64,000 nt of DNA from Thalassia testudinum. Its lineage: Eukaryota > Streptophyta > Magnoliopsida > Alismatales > Hydrocharitaceae. The notes under the pieces were generated by a model. It was not told where the DNA came from. It did no database searches and was given only the letters and a program-made list of their open reading frames with translations. Made by a program: the position numbers and the translations under genes. The stretch spans positions 24,016,001-24,080,000 of the forward strand of contig JAZHRO010000019.1 of the NCBI GenBank assembly GCA_037157565.1, read 5' to 3'. Shown here piece after piece: positions 33,184 to 45,634 of this stretch; within the stretch, counting starts at the first letter, position 1, and each line of letters opens with the position of its first letter.

Positions 33184-34465
33184 GATTGGATTGCTAGTTA
33201 GTTTTCGTGAAAGTTTAGGTTTTAAATAGCTCAATATGTTACATTTATAGTGTAAAATTGTAATTATATTTTGTCCTTGATGATTGTAAGAAGACAACCA
33301 TTTATGAATAATACAAATGTTCTTTACTTGATCATTTGTCGAGGTGGCACCCTAATTCTGCCTCGAGCACCTTGAGCAGATTGAGGCAGCCACTTTGAGG
33401 CAAAAATGCTCCACCTCACCTTGAGGCATGTGCCTTGAACACCTCAAGGCACATTTTTTGAAACCATATATCTGCAATCTCATCCACATGATCCAAATCT
33501 TAGGAGATCCTTTTTCCATAAGGCAATCCCATGAAAGGTACCATGCTAGTGAATCACATGGCTTGTCTTATGCCATAAAGAGGTGACAATGCCATCCTTG
33601 TCGCCTCTGGTAGGTGACCTTATTGGTGGCACTGTGGTACTGCCAATGCAATGCTCTTGCATTGTTAACAAGGTATGCAAGTGGAGTAAGCCCCTGTTGC
33701 TCTAAGTAGAAACTGTTGGGCATATCTTTTGCCAAAAGGATCTATGATCAATTTTTGTATCTGAATCTTACAAGGCTTTAGCTGTTCATGCTTTCAAGCT
33801 AGCAAATTTTATCCTGTCTTCTAATGTGTCTATCTGAATAATCCAAATATAAATCGCTAACCAGATAATCTTTGGTAGACTTTTAAGCATATGACATTAC
33901 AGTTGTCTTTGGAATTTCAAAGGACATTCCGGAAAAATGCCTCGTTTGGTGGCTTCTTGGTGAAATTTGAACTATATATGGTACAGAGTAGAGATAACCT
34001 TAATTTTCATGAACGGACTGCAAGGCATGGCCTGGTATAACCTTGAAAGTCAAAGTCAATATCCACCAAATATGTCCTTTTTCTTCAACTTTTTTGTTTG
34101 TAATTTATAAGCTAAAAGAACTTGTAAAGCTAGACAATCTGCCTAAGTGCTACGTGGCTTAATCTAACTACTGCCAATAGATTAGTAAATGAAAAACTAA
34201 AGGCTCCTGCAATCATCAAATGAATTGCCAGATTAAGATATGGTTCTCATAGCCGTCAGTAGCTTGTTTGTACATTTAGTAGCACTTCTGAATCATGTGT
34301 GACGCTGTCAACATGCAAGGCTAAACATATTATCGCTCATGATCATTACCTGGATGCTTGACTTTCGGATTTAAGCGCACCAAGTATGCAATTGAAGAAG
34401 TATGCTGACAAGTACAAACGCTTATGTTTATCAGAGATTCTTACATATGCTCTTTGTGCATGTAG
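33184..34465. other. Non-coding stretch upstream of the kinase exon
   Basis: No upstream kinase exon is seen in either strand. The part at 33340-33470 is rich in CTCGAG/CCTTGAGG words and resembles a MITE fragment, but no clear ends were found. If the kinase exon is live, this is the 3' part of its last intron. A pyrimidine-rich tract ends at TGCATGTAG (34459-34465), a good 3' splice site. Confidence 0.5.
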
Positions 34466-34630
34466 ATGGCAGTGCTTGCAAAGCAATGCGTGGATGAAGA
34501 TCCTATCCTGCGGCCTGACATGAAACAAGTGGTCATTACACTGTCTAGCATTTTGTTGACCTCCATGGAGTGGGAGTCGGCCCTGGCAGGAAACAGTCAG
34601 GTTTTCAGTGGGCTTGTCCAAGGAAGATGA
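34466..34630 (+). CDS. LYK3: Last exon of a LysM receptor-like kinase (LYK3 type)
   Basis: The exon gives 54 codons and a TGA without any break. The protein has AKQCVDEDPILRPDMKQVV, the C-terminal lobe of a receptor-like kinase with the invariant Arg of subdomain XI, and ends AGNSQVFSGLVQGR. I recognise this tail from plant LYK3-type LysM receptor kinases (from memory, not a search). These plasma-membrane proteins sense chitin-like or lipo-chitooligosaccharide ligands and modulate immunity and symbiosis. The exon begins right after a TGTAG acceptor in phase 0, before the Met of the CVYK-MAVLAKQC region. No earlier kinase or LysM exon is in the window. It is the only host coding sequence I trust here. 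Confidence 0.72.
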   Translation: MAVLAKQCVDEDPILRPDMKQVVITLSSILLTSMEWESALAGNSQVFSGLVQGR

Positions 34631-35130
34631 TCTGAAGCACTTGAATCCCACATCAGATGGGTAGATTTTTTTTTTGGTTGCGGGGGGGTGGGTGTTGGGG
34701 TTGGTCACCCTTTTGCTTGTGCAAAGCAGAACATGCATTTTGAGTTGGTGAGTATAGCATCACATTATCTCGTAGGGTTACCACCTAAGAAGCGTTTGCG
34801 TGGTTTTGCATCCATTCCTGTTTCTCACGCTGTAAGTTGTATTTGAAGTGATTTTGAGACCCTATGATGTTTGCTATCTCTTGTAAAGTGATTTTTTTAG
34901 ATTCAAGTGCAAAGTAATGGTAATAGGAAGGGATGCGATTTGATATTTGGATGTACTTCCTGTTCAAAGCCTTTGTTTCTTAGGACCCAAGAGGAGCAAA
35001 AGCGAGGGAACATTGTATTTTTTGTTTCCTTGGATCCTTTTCCCTGTTTGTGTGATTTTAGTACCAGTGTGAACATAATCCTTGGGAATATATTTGGGAT
35101 AAAGTTATTTTATCATTTTCCGAATGGTTA
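34631..35130 (+). other. Probable 3' UTR of the LysM kinase
   Basis: This is unique-looking, mildly T-rich sequence after the stop codon, with no repeat signatures. It contains an oligo-T/oligo-G patch at 34668-34695. A poly(A) signal is not certain (ATAAAG near 35099 is the nearest). The boundary is a guess. Confidence 0.4.
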
Positions 35131-35923
35131 ATGGCCGAGCCAGAAACATTGGGTGGTGATTCGACGATCTAGCATCTTTGTTTGAGCATGTGTTTACAAG
35201 CAAATTATGGGGGGGCCATAGAATTTCCAAGAAGGTATTGCTGCAATCATGGGATTTGTTCTTAGTCAGCACTAATCACCATTAATGTTGTTGCGTATTA
35301 CATGGATTGTACGCGTGTTTGCGGAGAATGTAGTTGTATTCCTTGCAGAAGCGCTTCTTGCAGCTCCTTACTCTCCTTGCATGGATGGACTAAAGGGAAG
35401 TTAAAAGAGTATGCTGAGGGTCGCAACCAATTTGTACAATCAAATGCTCAATTCAAAAACTAGAAATAGAAAATCAGGAGCGTAAGGATTTACATGGAAA
35501 AATCCTTTGAAAGTTAAAAAGTTATGGGTAGAGAGAATGATTTCACTATCAAAGATGAGATAAAACTTTTATAGACTCCTAGGTGCTCTCTCAAAATTGA
35601 AATATGATTATGTGATATCAATAACAGTCAATTTTGAGATTTAAGGTCAATCAGAATCAATTTGGTGATATGAGATCATTCCCAATAAATCTCAATCAAT
35701 CATGAGATTTTTCCAAATTAATATTAGGATTTGCAGTCTTTTATAATCACTCTGAATATATTGTTGCCCATTATTCTATGCCTGGATCCCTGTTCATTCC
35801 ATTTTCCTTCTCAAGTTCGATCTTTTTAAGGCATGATCAACAGAGTTTAATGGAGGCAGTGGGATGGTGGATAATCATGCACCAGTGACTCATTTTGGAA
35901 GTCAAGGATGTAGTGAAAATTTT
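35131..35923. other. Intergenic, no gene seen
   Basis: The second half (35420-35750) has the layout of an LTR edge (aggaTTTACATGGAAAAATCC, repeated CTCAAAATTGA and GAGATTT words), but no partner or ends were found. Confidence 0.35.
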
Positions 35924-36652
35924 TGTTGGATGTAATTTGGAAATTGGTGATTTAGTTTTAATTATCTCATTCTTTTTATGTAAAAGAGTTGTTTCACAAT
36001 GGCTAATATTTGCATTATCTCTTCCGTCTTGTGATCCTCTACATAAGAGGAACTGATATTCAACATAGATTAGACAAGAAATATTTTGTTTTTTATTTTT
36101 TTATATTTCCAACATGGTATGATTCTCCACCACCTCCTACTACTCCTTGGTCTTTTTTACCATCTCCCTGTTGCTTCCACAGTCTAACATAACCTCAACC
36201 TTAATTCACCACCATCTCCATCAATTTGGATGATACAATACCTCTAATTTAAATAAGCATCGTTCTTTTTTTGTGGCTTTATCACTAGAATATGAGTGCG
36301 CCATCTCCCATGCTATGTGTTTATCAAATCGCATCATCACCATTGCTAATGTGGTTCTTAGATTGTAGTGACGGCTACATTGAGCAGCAACTAGATCACA
36401 CCATCTCCTCCATTGTGCAATTATCAGATTACTCGCCTTCTATGGGCTATCGATCACACTATGTGGCTGCTAGATTTTATCACCTTTGTTCCACAATTGC
36501 CTCCTCAATAGTGGTTATGAAGTTGCAAATTCAAGTTAGTTTTTACCCTCCTTAATAATAGATATGAAGTTGCATATTCAACTTAGTTTTTACCATCTTA
36601 AGATTGAGGGGGAGTACTAAATGTAATTAGTCGTGAGTAATTTATTCCAACA
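35924..36652 (+). mobile_element. Miniature LTR element (TRIM-like)
   Basis: A 191-bp candidate LTR (35924-36114) begins TGTTGGATG and ends TTTCCAACA. It is followed by TGGTATGATTCTCC, a primer-site relic. The purine tract GAGGGGGAG at 36606-36614 precedes a 38-bp remnant (36615-36652) that keeps the start and the TTCCAACA end of the LTR. The internal region is about 490 bp with no enzyme. The right LTR is internally deleted and no target duplication is visible. Confidence 0.55.
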
Positions 36653-37313
36653 CGTAAGTGAAATCCATTGCTTAAGGGAAAAACTCCATTGCTCTAGCTA
36701 CAAAGCCTCTGCGACCACTATGCATTAGTTTGGGGATTCATCCTCCTTTGCCTCTTCTCTTCTCTCCTCCACCACCCCCCTCCAACCCCCCCAACCTCTC
36801 TCCTTTTGGTTGGGAGGTCTTACCTTGCCTTGTTTTCCCTAGCAATGCCCCTCCTTTCCCCTTCCTTGGGACTTATCTTTGCTTATCCACCGTGAAGCTT
36901 TGGAAACAACCTAAGATATTTGGTTGCAACCTCTGAGATTCCCATTCTTTGGCCACTCTTACCCTCCAATGTTTGACAGGTCATCTTCTTAAACTTAGGT
37001 CCTTATCTTTTGGATGCATCGCACAAGGTGAAACTCCCATACGTGATTGTCTGGCCTTGGCTAAGTTTCCATGTGGATCACACTAAGATCGCTTTTGACC
37101 TCTTGTCTAAATCTTGGCTCAGTTGGTTGTTCCCCTAATTTGGTCATCCTGAATTTGAATCTTCGACAGTTTCTTCCTCTTGGCACATCTTAGAAGGCAA
37201 TGACTGATCGATAATGGACAACTTGTAATCTTACCTACCAGATATGCTTCCTTGGATAGTTGTTCTAAGAGCAATTTGAGTTAAGTTGGGTGGTCATGTA
37301 AAGTAGGTGAGAG
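36653..37313. other. Intergenic, no gene seen
   Basis: This is a pyrimidine-rich block (36740-36830) followed by mixed sequence. Short frames are not convincing. Confidence 0.4.
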
Positions 37314-38170
37314 TACACTGGGGTGTAATTAGTGCAATCGAATAATTTTAAGAAAAATAAAATGCACAAGTGAAATCACACTATAAGAGAGTCATGATTT
37401 TTAGGTGGAAAATCCTAAGGGTAAAAAACCATCAAGTCTAATTGACTTAGGATTTGTTAATCACTAACCGATCAAGAATCCACTAACCACATCACTTTGA
37501 ATGATGGTGGTGTACCTTAAATATAACGCTCCTCTTTGGTCTCTACCAACGAGTTTCTCCACTTCTCATAAGAAGAGTTGGAGATTCGATAGGTTGGACA
37601 CCCAATTACGACAAAGAAAATAAAAATACAAGAAACCCTATATAACCCAAAGATAGAATAGGTAACCTTTCTCCTATAAGTTTAATTTACTTCCGTTTAG
37701 GTGTGAAGATTGGAGTTAAAGCAAGGAAGGTGATCTCTCAGCATAATGGAATTGAGCACAAGAGAGAGATTGATGAGCACTAGAGAACCTGAGTAAGATT
37801 ATTAGTGATTTATGAGCTCTAGTAGTTGTGTCTTGCTAAAAGAGCTATATGGGATATTTAGAGAACTCATAGGATGATTTAGGATAGTCTTGAAGAGGTT
37901 AAATGGTTGTTGGAAAAGATTTGGACAACGATCTTTTGAGTTAGAGATTAGTTACAAAAAGATACTTAACTGTCAAGACAGATTAGAACTTTAATGGAGG
38001 CGCTAGACATCCTAAATTAGTATTAGTCAAACATCTAGTTTGGAATGAGTGTCATTTGACTGAGGCTCTCGAAAAGGTCCAAAAATGGTCGAGACATTAG
38101 ATGTCTAGTCAATAGATTAGATGACTTATTTGTCATCATAAGACGTTTAGTCAAGTGATCAGATATTTGC
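37314..38170 (-). repeat. Truncated ladder-family LTR
   Basis: It is similar to 48.69-49.2 kb: a stretch with AGGTGGAAAATCC, AATCCACTAA, then CGAGTTTCTCC and AAGAAGAG words. Decayed ladder cores occur at 38100, 38120, 38142 and 38162, spaced 20, 22 and 20 bp. It lacks the TGTTGG end, cut off where the Ty3 element begins. Confidence 0.6.
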
Positions 38171-38205
38171 CTTATAAAGGAAAAATTCCTATATTTTACT
38201 AGTGT

Positions 38206-38566
38206 AGGAGTTATCAGAGCAAGGTCGTCCCATATAACCATAAAACAGGTTGACTGAGCTTAGCGAGTGAAGTGCATATCATGAATTGTAGTCATCAACT
38301 GAAGTTCAGATTTAGCATCTTTGAACGATCTCCTATTTCTTTGAGTCTTATATTTCTGTGTTTAAATTTTAGCAACCTGCTTTGTAGAAGATGCCTTTGA
38401 GAAGTGCAACCGTGAAGGATGAGGAGGCAAAGGTGGTTATTAGAATGAGGCCCGGGACAATTAAGGGCAAGGTGCACAGGCCTAGTAGATAGCTGAGATG
38501 CCCATAGAATTTCTTGAGAACCACCTCTTGATCCAATAGGGCAGAAATGGAGGAATTTAGGGAATT
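38206..38566 (+). pseudogene. Ty3-type leader and gag N-terminus
   Basis: GTTATCAGAGC (38210-38220) resembles the initiator-Met-tRNA primer site. After a ~170-bp leader, a Met at about 38391 opens MPLRSATVKDEEAK, a Ty3-type gag start. The frame, with stops, runs to the GGAAT target duplication of LARD copy 2 and resumes at 45635. Confidence 0.6.
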
Positions 38567-40445
38567 GATAAGCTAGAAAATAGTAAGGAAAAGTTTGAGT
38601 TTGGAAAATCCGAGTCATTGTAAAATTCACAAGAAAATCCACTACCAAATAAATTTATCGAAACTCTAGTGAGTCTTGGGTCAAACACAGGGAGGCAAAC
38701 GTTTGATTAAAAATTACATTTGGAATTATTGTTATAAAGTAGGATAGTTGGTTGAGATTAATCTATGCAAGCTAAATACTTAAAGAATAAACAATAGAAG
38801 AAAGAGAGAGAATAATACAAAGAAAGTGAAAAATAGAGAGAGAGAATGAACAAGTATTTCATAACCATAGAATTATGTCTATTACATCTACTTGCAAAAT
38901 TAAAACTATACTAGAAAAGTGGTAAAAAGATAAGGATGAGAAAATCCTCGATAGTTGCTTGGAGGACAAGTTGCGTTGACAGAGCACTTGGAAGAGGGTG
39001 GTGAGATGTTGGATGAGGGAGAACGGGGCTGGAGGACGAAGTAGGGTGACGTCGTAGTGGGATTCGCTTCCTGAATGTGGTGAGAAGACAACCACGGGAT
39101 GCTCTACGAAGGGGGTGAGAAGATGGATAAAATAATTTTACTCTAGCTCTAGTGGAGCATCCTGGGTATGGGACTAGCTCGTAGAGCTTTGGAGGAGGTG
39201 AGAGAAGAGAGAAAGGGATGATCTCACGAAGGGGGTGTAGGGTCCTTTATATAGTTGAGGTATAAGGGTAAAAAGGTCCTTTAAAATCTTAAAAATTAAA
39301 TGCAAGGCCTTTAGTGACACACGCACACGTCGCTGTAGATAAGTGCTGGTGAAGGTACACGTGAAATGTGGACTGTGCGATCGTGATCCCACTTTCCTCA
39401 AGCGGCCACGTTGTCGCCTTCATGCCTTCAGCTGTTCGCACATTCTTAAGCGTCGCACCACTCTTGGCCGCCTGATCATTCGATCGGATGGTCGAGATTG
39501 CACGAGGCCGCTTCATCTTCTGCTGTTATGCACGCGTGTGTACAATGGCACGTACGATCGCACGTCATCACGTGCGTGCACACATCCATTCATCTGGCGC
39601 CCTTAGGCACTCCATGTTGCATCCGCCGCTGCTGCTTGATCTCGATCGAGTGGCCGAATTTCGTTGTGCTCGCCTCTTTGCGAATTTAATCACAGAGCGT
39701 GGATTTGAGCGCGTGTCGGTGCCTTGATAGTGCCTCTCATGACTATTGTGTTGCAGCTGTGGATCGTTGTGCTTTTCAACTCAAGGTCCACGCTTTCTCG
39801 CCATTGGATGAAGATCCAATGGTTGAGATTGTGTGGATTTTCTTCTTCATGCTTTACGGTTGCAAGGAGGGAGTGGCATGGCTAGATCTTGGCCGTTGGA
39901 TCAAGATCGAACAAGATCCAACGGTCAAGATCAGATCTTGATTTGCCTCTTTAGAAGGGAGGGGTGCTGCGGATGGCTGTGGGCGGCTTGGATGATGCCA
40001 TGTGGCATTATCTGAGTCATCCATCTTCTTTTACTCATAAGAGGTGCCACGGTTGTTGGATTAGATCAATTTTCACGTTGTTATGCTGCGATCATTGATC
40101 CAAACCCCTCTAAGGTACGGATTTGCACCACCTTGTCCCTTGATCTCTGATCTTCCTTAGACTGCATCTGATGCTATGAAGGTCCAATTAGGACGATTTC
40201 AAAGGCGTTGAACTCCGATCGTTGCCTTGATTAGATCTGTACGGTTGGATCTTCATTCCGAGGCCCAAATAAGAATCACCCTGTCCCTTAGCCATAAAAA
40301 GAGCAAATTAACCTATATTTTGTATAAACTAACCTAAATGCAGAATGATGTATGCTATGCAATATTTATAATGTTGAATGTAATTATACGCTTAAGAATA
40401 CGCATAAATAGATAGTTTATGTGAAATAGATGTGTCTACATTACA
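38567..40445 (-). repeat. 3' LTR of LARD copy 2
   Basis: It starts TGATAAGCTAG and ends TCTACATTACA on the plus strand and is collinear with both LTRs of copy 1. Palindromic ATCCAACGGTC-type words and CGATC words lie in its G+C-richer middle (39.4-40.2 kb). Confidence 0.83.
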
Positions 40446-43400
40446 TCTCCATGCCTATCTTTTGCTAGTCCTTAGCAAAACTATATGCTATTTATAAACA
40501 GAATTAGGATCAAATTACTTGGGCAATAGTTACTTCTTAACTCTAAGAAATTTCAACTAAAGACTTGAACTACAGAGACTCAACAGTGCCTAGGTGTCTG
40601 CCAAAATGCAGATCACTCAAGTCTTCGCCTTATTCAAAAGCAAATACATTTTTTTCTTTCTTTTTCTTCTTTTCTAATTTTTTTGGATTTTTGAGTTTAG
40701 AGTTTCGGCAGCTTTCTACAACTACCCAACCCACTTAAGGCTTGAAAAGAACTCTAAGTTCTAAGCATCTTTTTGTGTGAATGTGATATACTCACTAATC
40801 GGCAATCAGAACAGACTTCAGGTTTCTATGCCCCTAGATGACCCTGAAAAGAAATTTTGACTAAAGTTGTATTTATTTGACCGGTACCTTTTTCCCTACT
40901 TTTGATTTTTATGGGGTCAACACAAGGGTGAACCCAGTGTATCTCTCTGGCTTATTCTACTTCCCCGCTTCTTCCTAAGTGTTTGGAATTAAATGTGCAT
41001 TTAGTGAGCTGGGTTCTGGACAATCAGTCGATGGGCTGTTACCCACGACAACTTACCAGCCATACTTGTGCGGTGAAGTGTGGCTTATTTATTTTTTTCT
41101 TCTTTTCTATTTCTAATCATTTTTTTTGGTATTTTTCTATTTTTTTTAAGTAGATGGTTTCCCTGATCTAAGATTTACCTAAAGGATGCAGAAAGAGAAT
41201 GATCTTGTGGCTGAGCTTTAGACAATTGGCCAATTGGTTGTTACTCACGACAACTTGCTAGCCATACCATCCTAAAAGGTTCATTAGTTATCCAATTTTC
41301 GTTAAAATTGCCAAAAGTGATTCAGTGCAAATAGTGTGTAGATGCTTAAACTATAAGTCCCCTCAAATCAGAGGGTGGGTTGATAAGTCGTGTACTTATC
41401 ACCCCAACTCATTTAACCAATTAAAAATGAATTTTCAAATGGCGAGAACTCAAGAAACAAGTCCACATTTTAGTGAACATTGAGGCTGATTAAACCCGAA
41501 GATCTGAATGATCTAAGTATTCAGGTCCTATCGTATTATTCCCTAAAGTTGACAAATTTCTAATGTCCAAGTTTTCTTTTCCTAATTCAATTTTTTTTTC
41601 AAAAATAAAGAGAAAATAAAAAGAATGTACGAAGTTAACAAAATGATTCAGAGATGAATATATCCACCCCCCATGCCTATTTAATGCAATGTCATTGTAT
41701 TAAAATGACATGAAAATGAGCGTTGTAGAGTAGAAAACACCTGAATTTCATGATTAGCTGGTCAACTTCGAGATGAAAATAGACTATGTAAGTGCTAAGT
41801 TTAGTGCCTTCAACTAGGCACACTATACAAACAAAGAAGAAACCAAGAATTCATAGTTGCGAGTCAAGATCAAAATAAGATCAATTTTAGGACCCGCTAG
41901 GAGAAGATGTCCACAGATGTGGATGAGATTGTGATGTAGACCCATGCCCCACGATCGAGTGTTTCTAAGGTTCTGGATGAAAATTACTCAAAATCAAAGA
42001 TCAGTATGCAAGTGGGGTCGGGCCTACAGTTTATGAGGATGCAACCCAAGTCCAAAAAGTTGATCAATAGAAAAATCAAGGTCAAAAAGATAATCAATGA
42101 ATTTGTGCTTGGGGTGCATATCCTTAGAATCAAAAATATCATAAGGGTCCTGATAAAAAGTTGGTGGTTTTAGGCAAATAAGAACCCTTAGACTCAGACT
42201 TCTGCTTCCCCCGGAATTGGCTTCTCAGATCTTTATTTCTAGATCCCTATCCTCCATAATCAAAGTTTCTGGGACCTTGAAAGTGTTATCAATCCCGTCT
42301 AAAATATCCAAGTCCAAAATTTGTGGCTCAATTAGAATTGACTTGGGTTTGGTAATCTCAAGAAGATAATCATCATTATGCTCAACGGGGTGTGATTAAG
42401 GAATGGGGTTATAAATTGAATCATTTATAAAATCAAGATCTGAATCCTCCATGCTAGCCCCAGTTAGATCAAAATCCTCAATTACCGAGCTATCAAATGT
42501 TTCATTATACTCCTCAAGCCTATGTGTCTCACTAAAATTATCTTCCTTAAACTTAGGTGAGACTTCACCTAAAGATTCTTCACCTTCAGAGTCAAAGAAT
42601 TTTAGATCTGCATTAATATATGTCTTAAAATCATCTATCATTTCCTCATCCATGGAGATATACTTTTCCTCGTACCCTGGTTTAGGGATCTCGGGTGAAG
42701 AAATCAATTCATCCTCAATTGGTTGCTCTAGACCAACCTGGTCATCCCTAGTCTTGTAAAATGTGTTCCCCCTATAGGTGCCTAAGTGGGTTCTGACATT
42801 GGCTCTCCTGAAAGGGGTTCATCTTGGGAATTATCCCAAGATTGAACTAAAGTAACCACAAATTTCATCCTCAATTTTGATAATTTCCCAAGTAAGAACT
42901 CACCCAGGTTCTTATCCTTAACATCTTGGAGCTAATCCAATAAATACTTGTTAAGATCGTCAATCATTTGAATAAGAGGCTCCAATTCTTCAGTGCAGGG
43001 TGTTGGCTGAGCTTCTAAAGATTGTATAGTATTCCTTAAGTTAGCCAACTGCCAATCTTAAACCTAGCTCACCTGAACCACATGGTTTGATTCAAGATTA
43101 GGTGGGTTTGGGTTCAATCCAGGGGAGTCAAGGAATTGAGGTTCCTAGGGGCCTCCCTGATAGTAGGTCATTTCAGGTTGTTCATAGAGGGGTGGTGACC
43201 TATATGCAGTGTAATCCTAGGGTAGGTAAGAGTTGTAATCAACATATCCTTCTTGATTGTAGATTGGGTTTTGTTGATCGTATAGAGGCGGAGATCTATA
43301 ATCATTATAGCTTAGAGAATGATAGAAATCACAATCATGATGTCCAGGGTTAGACCCTGAATATGGAGGTCCAGAATTGCATCCCCAATCGAGTTATCCC

Positions 43401-44707
43401 AACTAGTAGATGGTTAAGTACAGCACGGGTTGGGATAATAATCATCATATTGGGGATAAGATGTGTCAGGAGGGTAGGAGTGGAAATGTGTGTAGGATGT
43501 GGAAGGATCCATGACAAAATGGGAGAAAAGAAAGGTGCCCTACAGTACAAACAATCAAACTTGTTCTTAGGTAGGGTAGCCTAAAGATCTATAGACTCCC
43601 AGAACTCGTCTTGAGATGAAAGAAATGATTTGGTCTACTTTTTTCTGGTCAATCCAACCAGCTAGAGAGAGGGATTGGGGAGAAGGTTCTTCCTTTGGCT
43701 TTCGCCTCAGGTTCCTTTGATACTCCCCAACTGCGGTTGTTTGACACTCCTCCCCTAGCTAGACATCAGATGGACTAGTAAAAGCAGATTAATTGAAAAT
43801 AATCTCGATCTGGGCCTCGAAGAGTGAGCCAAATCCTTAAGGCCAACATCTACTTGATTTTAGTTAGGCTTAGGTTTGAATGTGCTTGGGAATGTGATGA
43901 GTCCTTTATCTGGGTTGTGCCCTTAAACATTAGTTTTAATGTGTGTGGGTGCACAACCAGGGTTTTCAAACAAGGTTTATTGATGATTTGTCTTTTAGGG
44001 TTCAACCTTGTTTAGTAACTTTTAGGATTTAATCCGTAGGTGTATTCAGACAAGGTTCAGTTGGCACATTGGGTTTTGAAAGCACAGTTTTAAATCTTTT
44101 CCTTTAAAACTAAAAAAAATGTGCAGTGTCTGGTTAATTTCTAAAAGTTGAATCCTAAGGGCAGCTACTTAATGAATCAATTTTATGTTAAGTGGTGCGA
44201 CCCAGACAAATCAGACAAGTGGCTTAATGCACCACTAATTAAGGCACCCAAATAATTTTAGCTCAATCTATTTTTAATCACTTATTTGTATAAGTCATGT
44301 AGGTGTACCGGGTCCTTTGGTTGGATTCTCGGTTAAGTGACCAAATCAGACAAAATGAGGTGCCTTAGGTGTGTGTAGGTGTATAAGGTGTGTAAGTTTC
44401 AATTAATCCCACATTCAATATATATATATGTGCGGGGGTGAGGTGGGTGGAGGTGGCAAACAAACAATACAATCTACCCTAAGGTTTATAAGAGTACCTA
44501 GGTTGATTTATGTTTGTATTATTACATGGTGGAATGAAAACTAGTGGGTGGGAGGTGGGGATATACTTACAGAACCTTCATTCGCACTTTTCTCCAATCT
44601 AACCGCTCTGGCCTACCTCGGAAGAGTACCTGCAATCCCAGCAAGATCAGAGAAAAAGTGAGATAAAAGTTAGGTAAGGTGAAAAACATGGGAATTAAAG
44701 CGCATTG
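40446..44707 (-). other. LARD copy 2 internal region
   Basis: It is collinear with 18905-23121, including the T-rich tract near 41095-41145, the Pro/Tyr-rich part near 43250-43550 and the acidic frame at 42396-42707. No enzyme motif is found. Confidence 0.75.
42396..42707 (-). pseudogene. LARD acidic ORF, copy 2
   Basis: The 103-codon frame has ADLKFFDSEGEESLGEVSPKF and EDNFSETHRLEE, followed by more Asp/Glu. Copy 1 at 20796-21065 keeps the same order and frame, which argues that the segment was translated in the parent element. The function is not known. It may be part of a gag. Here it lies in a row of broken frames. Confidence 0.6.
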
Positions 44708-45629
44708 CCTCCTTGGCAACGATGGTATGCGTGCACGACAATGACGCGTATGATCGCGCATCATTGCGCGCGTGCTTGCATCCATTCATTCGGTGCCCCT
44801 AGGCGCTCCATGTTGCATCCACCGAGATCGAGCAGTTGAATTTCGTCATGCCCACCTCTTCGTGGATTTAATCCGCGAGCGCGGATTCGAGCGCGCATCA
44901 CTGCATTGATAGCGCCTCTCGTGACCGTTGTACCACAGCCATGGATCATCATGCTTTTCAACTCAAGATCCATGCTTTTTCGCCATTGGATGAAGATCCA
45001 ATGACCGAGATTGCGTGGATTTTCTTCATGCTTTTGGGTTGCAAGGAGGGAGTGGCGTGGCCAGATCTTGGCCATTGGATCAAGATCCAACGATCAAGAT
45101 CAGATTGTGATTTGCCTCTTTAGAAGGGAGGGGTGTTGTGGATGGTCGTGAGTGGCTTGGATGATGCCATGTGGCATCATCTGAGCTGTCCATCTTTTGC
45201 TCATAGGAGGTGCCGCGATTGTTGGATTAGATCGATTTTCACGCTGTTGGGTTGCGATTGTTGATCCAAACCAATCCGTGTGGTTGAATTTGTTATCTGA
45301 GGTACGAATTTGCATCACTTTGCCCCTTGACCTTTGATTTTCCTTGGACTTCATCTGATGCTATGGAGGTCTGATCAGGGTGATCTTGGAGGCGTTGTAC
45401 TCTGATCGTTGCCTTGATTAGATCCATACGGTTGGATCTTCATTTTGAGGCCTAAATAAGAATCACCCTATCCCCTGGCCACAAAAAGAGCAAATTAACC
45501 AATATTTTGTACAAATTAACTTAAATGCATAATGATGCATGCTATACAATATTTATAATGCTAAATGCAATTATACACCTATGAACACACATAAATAAAC
45601 AATCTATGTGAATAGATGTGCCTACATCA
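44708..45629 (-). repeat. Primer site and truncated 5' LTR of LARD copy 2
   Basis: A relic of the primer site (minus strand ATCGTTGCCAAGGAGG) lies at about 44708-44724. The LTR sequence next to it matches position ~39.53 kb of the other LTR, not its end, so about 0.95 kb of LTR next to the primer site is missing. The outer end (CCTACATCA) is intact. Confidence 0.75.
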
Positions 45630-45634
45630 GGAAT

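Larger units (their letters stand above)
38567..45629 (-). mobile_element. LARD-like element, copy 2
   Basis: This belongs to the same family as 14976-24840, aligning along LTRs and internal. The target duplication is perfect: GGAAT at 38562-38566 and 45630-45634. The left LTR (3' LTR, minus strand) is nearly complete, while the right one is shortened by about 0.9 kb. No pol is present. It interrupts a Ty3-type gag. Confidence 0.87.

Noticed and set aside
33484..33530. Possible upstream kinase exon (a DPNL reading near 33490)
   Set aside because: Only four residues fit the kinase. The flanks do not continue, and no donor site in the right phase follows.
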